Positions 52,374 to 52,494 of a DNA stretch of 52,494 nucleotides are shown one piece after another. How positions within the stretch are numbered: the stretch's first letter is position 1; every line of letters begins with the position of its first letter. The stretch is taken from the NCBI GenBank assembly GCA_903840415.1, contig CAIMFY010000030.1, positions 1 through 52,494 on the forward strand, in the 5' to 3' direction. Both the position numbers and the translations under genes were made by a program. A model generated the notes under the pieces. That model worked only from the letters and a program-made list of their open reading frames with translations, did not search any database and was not told where the DNA came from. Origin of the DNA: an uncultured Opitutia bacterium. GTDB taxonomy: Bacteria > Verrucomicrobiota > Verrucomicrobiia > Opitutales > Opitutaceae.

Positions 52374-52494
52374 TTAGCCACCGGCCCCCACACCACCCGG
52401 CGTGCGGGTCCGCACCGGGCGGTTCCTGAGTGATTATCGGACCGCGGCTTTCGCTGGAGCTTTCGGCTCCGGTTCCAGCGGCGGCGGGTAATGA
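52355..52494 (-). mobile_element. 3' end of a group II intron (domains V and VI), continues past the right edge
   Basis: On the minus strand, ACCGCCCGG-TGCGG...CGCA-CGCCGGGTGGT (about 52395-52424) folds as a domain V hairpin with a C-G-C triad, the variant seen in group IIC introns; GGCCGGTGGCTAATTACCACCGGC is a domain VI hairpin with a bulged A; the intron then ends CTACCCGAT at 52355 (an A-Y end). The 3' exon is TCGGC, part of the cassette's R'' box. It is opposite in direction to the cassette gene, as expected for introns that target attC bottom strands. Confidence 0.72.
52434..52494 (-). CDS. C-terminal 19 codons of a minus-strand gene, possibly the intron reverse transcriptase
   Basis: A minus frame enters from the right edge (YPPPLEPEPKAPAKAAVR) and stops with TAA at 52436-52434, about 10 bp before domain V. 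Intron-encoded proteins end in domain IV just before domain V, so the position fits, but nothing in these 19 residues identifies the protein. Confidence 0.35.
   Translation of the reverse strand, partial: HYPPPLEPEPKAPAKAAVR

Overview
The window looks like a chromosome fragment of a GC-rich, heterotrophic, polysaccharide-degrading Gram-negative bacterium, most likely Verrucomicrobiota near Opitutaceae. That placement is an inference from gene content and style, not a database match: giant secreted delta-60 and HYR repeat proteins, an alginate-lyase-like enzyme, a sialate O-acetylesterase, a MASE1/LytS-LytTR pair, and housekeeping uvrC, cinA, purC and tRNA-Glu.

Layout. 1-16.3 kb is a stable chromosomal region. 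It holds the N-terminal part of a secreted HYR-domain protein, a LytS/LytTR two-component pair, a secreted M14 peptidase, an alginate-lyase-family protein, a five-gene forward operon (HutF-like amidohydrolase, nucleotidyltransferase, NahK-like kinase, PIG-L deacetylase, SDR) and a convergent sulfotransferase with duplicated C-terminal modules. 16,439-24,074 is a complete 7.6-kb IS1595-family transposon. It has 24-bp terminal inverted repeats (23/24 identical) and a perfect 8-bp target duplication, TTGAATTT. Besides its transposase it carries a defence cargo: a type IIG-like restriction-methylase interrupted by one in-frame UAA, a TIGR02391-type protein and an HNH endonuclease. 24.1-40.7 kb returns to host chromosome (CNNM/CBS protein, peroxiredoxin, MuiA-like protein, a 2027-residue delta-60 protein, sialate O-acetylesterase, uvrC, cinA, purC).

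From tRNA-Glu (40,832) to the right edge lies an accessory island: RadC, a LuxR-type regulator, a DUF932 protein, an ORF-poor GC-rich stretch, a DUF2971 two-gene unit, an AbiJ-NTD3-like protein with a predicted nuclease, and a tripartite hipB-hipS-hipT toxin-antitoxin operon with putative operators. The last 1.7 kb reads as an integron platform. An integrase gene (minus strand) is broken by a complete gene cassette with its own attC-like site. A divergent attI-like region leads into a first cassette on the plus strand, and that cassette's attC is interrupted, in the opposite orientation, by the 3' end of a group II intron that runs out of the window.

The two most unusual structures are (i) the IS1595 transposon as a mobile restriction/defence package with precise ends, and (ii) the integron whose integrase has been split by a cassette at a G^TTGGGC site while a group IIC-like intron occupies the next attC. 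Both rest on base-level repeat matches visible in the sequence; family names come from recognised motifs and were not checked by any search.
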